Assembly (NCBI GenBank): GCA_004352715.1
Contig: SCFE01000117.1
Location: 700,752-764,751 of the forward strand
Direction: 5' to 3'
DNA: 64,000 nucleotides
Source: Hofstenia miamia
Lineage: Eukaryota; Xenacoelomorpha; Acoela
Shown: positions 59,801-64,000 of the stretch, one piece after another
Layout: each line of letters opens with the position of its first letter
How positions within the stretch are numbered: position 1 is the stretch's first letter
Made by a program: the position numbers and the translations under genes
The notes under the pieces: generated by a model
What the model was told of the DNA's origin: nothing
The model's database searches: none
The model's input: only the letters and a program-made list of their open reading frames with translations

Positions 59801-60230
59801 ACCAGTCCAACTCTCTGATGTTTCTAATGTCTGAAACAATGGCTGTACATCTTAAACAAGTTGATTTCTATCCACTTGCGCTTACTAGAGGTATGTCAAT
59901 AACTTCATTTTTCAATGTATATTTTCAAAGTTCTTTTATATTATTAGTTGACATTGGCATAAATATTACATTCTTCTCGAATATAAGCCCGATTGAAAAG
60001 TTTTTTTACAGATCTCAAAGAGAACTTTGCATTTTGAGTACATAGTAAGACATTGAAAATGCATTCAACAAATAAAGAAAATAATTTAAATTTTAATTAT
60101 AAAAATATATTTTAATGTTTGTAAATATTTTAAAAATCTCACAATATTATGAATTTGACAGTTTTGATATTTACATTTATTACAGAAAATTTATAGAGAA
60201 TTTTTATAGAATATTTATGACGAAAAAAAA
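56894..60230. other. Gene-free AT-rich stretch
   Basis: Short open frames only, with no recognised domain. ATCAATTGACGGATTATAATT near 57,887 resembles, in inverse, the CCGTCAATTGAC blocks near 2.1-2.3 kb. Confidence 0.35.
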
Positions 60231-60728
60231 AATATATATATATATATGGATATATATATATCCAGTGATATTTTTAAAATGATCATTTTCCTGTATATAT
60301 ATATATATATATATNNNNNNNNNNNNNNNNNNNNNNNNNNNNNNNNNNNNNNNNNNNNNNNNNNNNNNNNNNNNNNNNNNNNNNNNNNNNNNNNNNNNNN
60401 NNNNNNNNNNNNNNNNNNNNNNNNNNNNNNNNNNNNNNNNNNNNNNNNNNNNNNNNNNNNNNNNNNNNNNNNNNNNNNNNNNNNNNNNNNNNNNNNNNNN
60501 NNNNNNNNNNNNNNNNNNNNNNNNNNNNNNNNNNNNNNNNNNNNNNNNNNNNNNNNNNNNNNNNNNNNNNNNNNNNNNNNNNNNNNNNNNNNNNNNNNNN
60601 NNNNNNNNNNNNNNNNNNNNNNNNNNNNNNNNNNNNNNNNNNNNNNNNNNNNNNNNNNNNNNNNNNNNNNNNNNNNNNNNNNNNNNNNNNNNNNNNNNNN
60701 NNNNNNNNNNNNNNNNNNNNNNNNNNNN

Positions 60729-60780
<52 letters not shown>
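60231..60780. repeat. (TA)n microsatellite block with 414-N gap
   Basis: TA runs occur at 60,231-60,262, 60,293-60,314 and 60,729-60,780, enclosing a gap at 60,315-60,728. Confidence 0.95.
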
Positions 60781-60784
<4 letters not shown>

Positions 60785-62530
60785 CTTTGAGTGTATGCTA
60801 TTTAGATTATGAAATGTTTGCAAAGTTTCACTCAAATAGGAATATATTTTTCAAACTGTTCATGCAAAATTTTTGAAATTTATCCAATAATAAAATATTT
60901 TTCGACACATGCATATATAATTAATCATTTTCATTTTAATGGAACATTTTTAATGCTTTTTCCTTGTTCGGTCCACTTATTTGCAAAATTGGAATAAAAT
61001 AATTTACTGCGTTAATGGAAAAAGAAATACAATATTTTTAAATAGCTTTCTAAAATTATCAAAATATAAAGACTGTTGAAAAAACTCTCAATAAATTAAC
61101 AAATGCTTCTAACTTAGAATATCTCAATTTCTTCAAATTTATTATCTCCGCCACATAAAAGAGTAAACTTTTCAAAAACAACCAAAACAAGTCAACTCTT
61201 CGTGGCTAATTCCAAACTGTGAAAATTTATTGTTTTAACATTAGGATACTACAAAACATATGAATATATAAACTCATGAATATATAAATTAATTATACCA
61301 ATTGCCTCATTTATGATTGCAAACTACGTGGAAACAGAAACTAGTTGAAGGCATAGTTTGAATATCTCAAACTATTAGAATTTTTTCAATTTTCCTAAAT
61401 GATATTCCAATTTCCTGATGCTTCGCCCTCGGCATTTTCAAAATAAATTACGTAAACAGTAACCTCCATAAATTGTATTTATTTCGTTAATTTTATGATA
61501 ATTTGCAAACAGTTTCAGGCATTGAATAAATTGAGTTAAAACAGAGAGCCTCCAGTTCAAATATTTATTTCATCCTGCGTACCCATAATTTGTTGTTCCT
61601 ACACACAAGGATATATACAAAAAACAGAAAGATGTTTATCTCTAGACAAATAAATCGTAAAACTTCCTCAGCTAGCGGATGATTCATTATATATGTTATC
61701 ATTTGCTCACTACTTGTGAAGTATAATTTTTCAAGTCATTGCATATCGAATATGATGTTTGGTTATTCACGTAAATTACGCGTACCAACAATGAGATTGT
61801 AGATCAATAGTATGAACAATTTTAATAGTAATAATCCATGTATTTCAATGATTATTTCCATTATTTCATGTTTTGATGAAATAAGCTAATAGAGCAAAAT
61901 GAGTTTTTTATCATTGGGAATGTTAATAAAAATCCATAAATCCTACAGAAACGTCAAGAAATGAAATTCATTGATTAAACATAATGTTTTTAAAAAATGA
62001 AAAGTTTGAAAACTTCTAGAATTTTGAAGATGAAGGTATGCCTCAACGTCCTATGTAGTTTAAAAATCAGATGTTAACTACCAATCTGTTACTACTTCTC
62101 TTATGTAGAAGATCATCAAAACTTAGTTTCAATATTTTAAAAAATCTATATAAAGAAAACCTTTCGAATTTTTTACGTGTTTTTCAATTTTAATTCCAGG
62201 TTACATCCTTTTGACATCCCTAAAATCTACTTATTTTAAAAGTATTATTCTATATCATTTTCTGCTATATACTGAAGACATTTAAAGTGTTTGCACACAA
62301 AAAACCCTTTCTCAATAATTTTCTTGTGTTAAAACATATTGTATAAGATTTTGGTGCTAAAGCTGAAAGAATTAAAATTTTTTGTTAAATATTGATGTGA
62401 ATCAAAATTTGCCCCAATTAGTATGCATCACTAGGATGTATATTTCAACAAAAAATATTACAGCAACAATTATATCAATATTAATTCTATTTGCGGATAT
62501 TTTGGAAATATTTATTCTCAAAGCCAATGN
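60781..62530. other. Gene-free AT-rich stretch
   Basis: No gene or repeat is recognised. Confidence 0.35.
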
Positions 62531-62758
62531 NNNNNNNNNNNNNNNNNNNNNNNNNNNNNNNNNNNNNNNNNNNNNNNNNNNNNNNNNNNNNNNNNNNNNN
62601 NNNNNNNNNNNNNNNNNNNNNNNNNNNNNNNNNNNNNNNNNNNNNNNNNNNNNNNNNNNNNNNNNNNNNNNNNNNNNNNNNNNNNNNNNNNNNNNNNNNN
62701 NNNNNNNNNNNNNNNNNNNNNNNNNNNNNNNNNNNNNNNNNNNNNNNNNNNNNNNNNN

Positions 62759-62794
<36 letters not shown>

Positions 62795-62806
62795 GAGAGA
62801 GAGAAA
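62531..62806. repeat. 228-N gap followed by (AT)n and (GA)n microsatellites
   Basis: The gap is 62,531-62,758. It is followed by an (AT)n run and then (GA)n to about 62,804. Confidence 0.95.
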
Positions 62807-63690
62807 ACGAGAAAAGCATGCATATAAAAACCTAGATGATTGTGAAACAACTCTACGCTAAGAAAAGCTTCAAAGCTTCTTCGATTAGGAAATTCAATAT
62901 CCAATCTAAAACCGCCCTTTCATATTTTGAAGCCATGAATAAAGCATTTATTGAAATGGTTAATTGATCGTAATCACAGTGGCTGTCAATATTTGATGGA
63001 AATATCACGGATCTGTCTCTTTTACTTCGCTATAAATATCTGATTTCTTAACGCATCCCTGAGAAAATTTACACTAAACGAATTTTTGACACATGGTTGT
63101 GGTTTAAAATGAAAACTTTTATTGTTATTGCAAATTCAAGTGCATTTCTTTTGTAAAATTGGCGAAGTTCAGGACATAATGTTCTGTATTATCAATGGAA
63201 ATAGATGAAGTAGTGTATTAACTATAATTTAATATCCCGATATTAGTTCGAAGATAAAAAATTGTGAATTTTTATAACACAAAACGCTAATTGACGGTGA
63301 TGTTTAAACATCTGCGCAGTTCATTTGGCCAAAATATCTACACTACTACAATAAAAATGTGACAATCATTTTGTAATTTTTTAGGCAATCCAAATATATT
63401 CAATTGAAACCATATATAATATGCAGATTTGCCTAAGGTACCAAGTTTTGAAACCGGCCGGTACCTGTCAATCGATTGAATTGTATCGCATTGAAATTTG
63501 TATCTATTCCGATGAATATAAAATTCTGTGTAAAAGTTTGGAAACATTTTTCTGAAGTTTATTTTTGTTGCTTAGTTCAATTAACTAGCTGTGCAATTGA
63601 TTGGTAATGAAAATACACATATTCCAGACTAAAGGTTGTATTGTTCTTCACATCACATAGAATACATGAAAAGTTCTTCTTAACTCGGAA
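62807..63690. other. Gene-free AT-rich stretch
   Basis: No gene or repeat is recognised. CCGGCCGG near 63,456 is an isolated palindrome. Confidence 0.35.
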
Positions 63691-63694
63691 AAGT

Positions 63695-63960
63695 CAATAT
63701 TTTTATGCATACCTTGTATATCTAGCAAAACTGTAATTAGTTGAATCATTGAATGAATGGCAGTATTCTTTAATGGCTGCAATCAGTGCCTCGGATGAGC
63801 CACAGCTCCAGTTACTGTCGCCCTTCACAATTTTCTACTGGGTTCATGTTATAGAACCCCTCATCCAACCCTCTAGAAGGCCAAATCCAGTTTGAGATAC
63901 CTATTTGCACTTTGTTGTATGGAGTCCCAACTTGTTACAGTAAGGATGAGTTCCCTAAAC
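63695..63960 (-). pseudogene. Second Tc1/mariner transposase C-terminal fragment
   Basis: Minus-strand pieces include a WPSRGLDEGFYNMNPVENC stretch, a distorted form of WPSxSPDLNPIENLW with the acidic residue retained. After a frameshift, SSEALIAAIKEYCHSFNDST follows, corresponding to the ExLxxAIxxAW block. It is less certain than the fragment at 55.6 kb because the motif carries extra residues. Confidence 0.5.
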
Positions 63961-64000
63961 CATAAAGTCTGGTACTTTATTTTGAATAATTTGAGGTAAT

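Noticed and set aside
60246-60812. Frame of repeated Tyr-Ile residues around the 414-N gap
   Set aside because: Translation of an (AT)n microsatellite and unknown bases.

Overview
The window is strongly AT-rich eukaryotic nuclear DNA from an invertebrate animal. It carries three recognisable host genes in a background dominated by decayed transposable elements, microsatellites and assembly gaps. The CK1-alpha gene, an ERK7/MAPK15 kinase and a single-exon rhodopsin-like receptor make it metazoan. Two CK1-alpha introns of only 39 and 42 nt beside introns of 1.3 and 6.1 kb would suit a flatworm, but cnidarians and tunicates are not excluded. Introns and exons use the standard genetic code and GT-AG splice sites.

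Layout. 1-2.3 kb: no gene. 2.3-5.8 kb: three partial copies of a piggyBac-like element and a hAT-type end. 6.5-10.2 kb: a hAT element with recognisable inverted ends and a truncated transposase, between two 229-bp direct repeats. 11.4-12.8 kb: a palindromic GTGG/CCAC cluster and a 478-bp tandem duplication. 16.3-17.2 kb: reverse transcriptase debris. 18.2-19.2 kb: GPCR gene (minus). 20.4-27.3 kb: a broken ZMYM1-like hAT element followed by at least three copies of a CR1/jockey-like LINE. 28.5-29 kb: end of a Penelope-like retroelement with a GIY-YIG nuclease. 29.7-30.1 kb: a mariner-type MITE.

32.5-41.2 kb is the CK1-alpha gene (minus, at least five exons). Its 6-kb intron is filled with a second LINE family in inverted copies and a foldback-like element. 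42.6-44 kb holds a decayed copy of a repeated, functionally unnamed protein family. 44.8-48.9 kb is the ERK7/MAPK15 gene (plus, three exons proposed), with a pogo-like MITE in its second intron. 49-64 kb has no intact gene that I can see. It holds a palindromic MITE, a second Penelope-like remnant, LINE tails, a second hAT fragment, two Tc1/mariner fragments, and large AT microsatellites interrupted by gaps.

The two kinase genes are divergently arranged about 3.7 kb apart, with transposon-derived sequence between them. Nothing shows that the three host genes act together: one is a constitutive Ser/Thr kinase, one an atypical MAP kinase and one a receptor. No tRNA, rRNA or CRISPR array was found. 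All transposon open frames are broken, so no intact autonomous element is visible. Family assignments come from motif recognition by eye, not from database searches.
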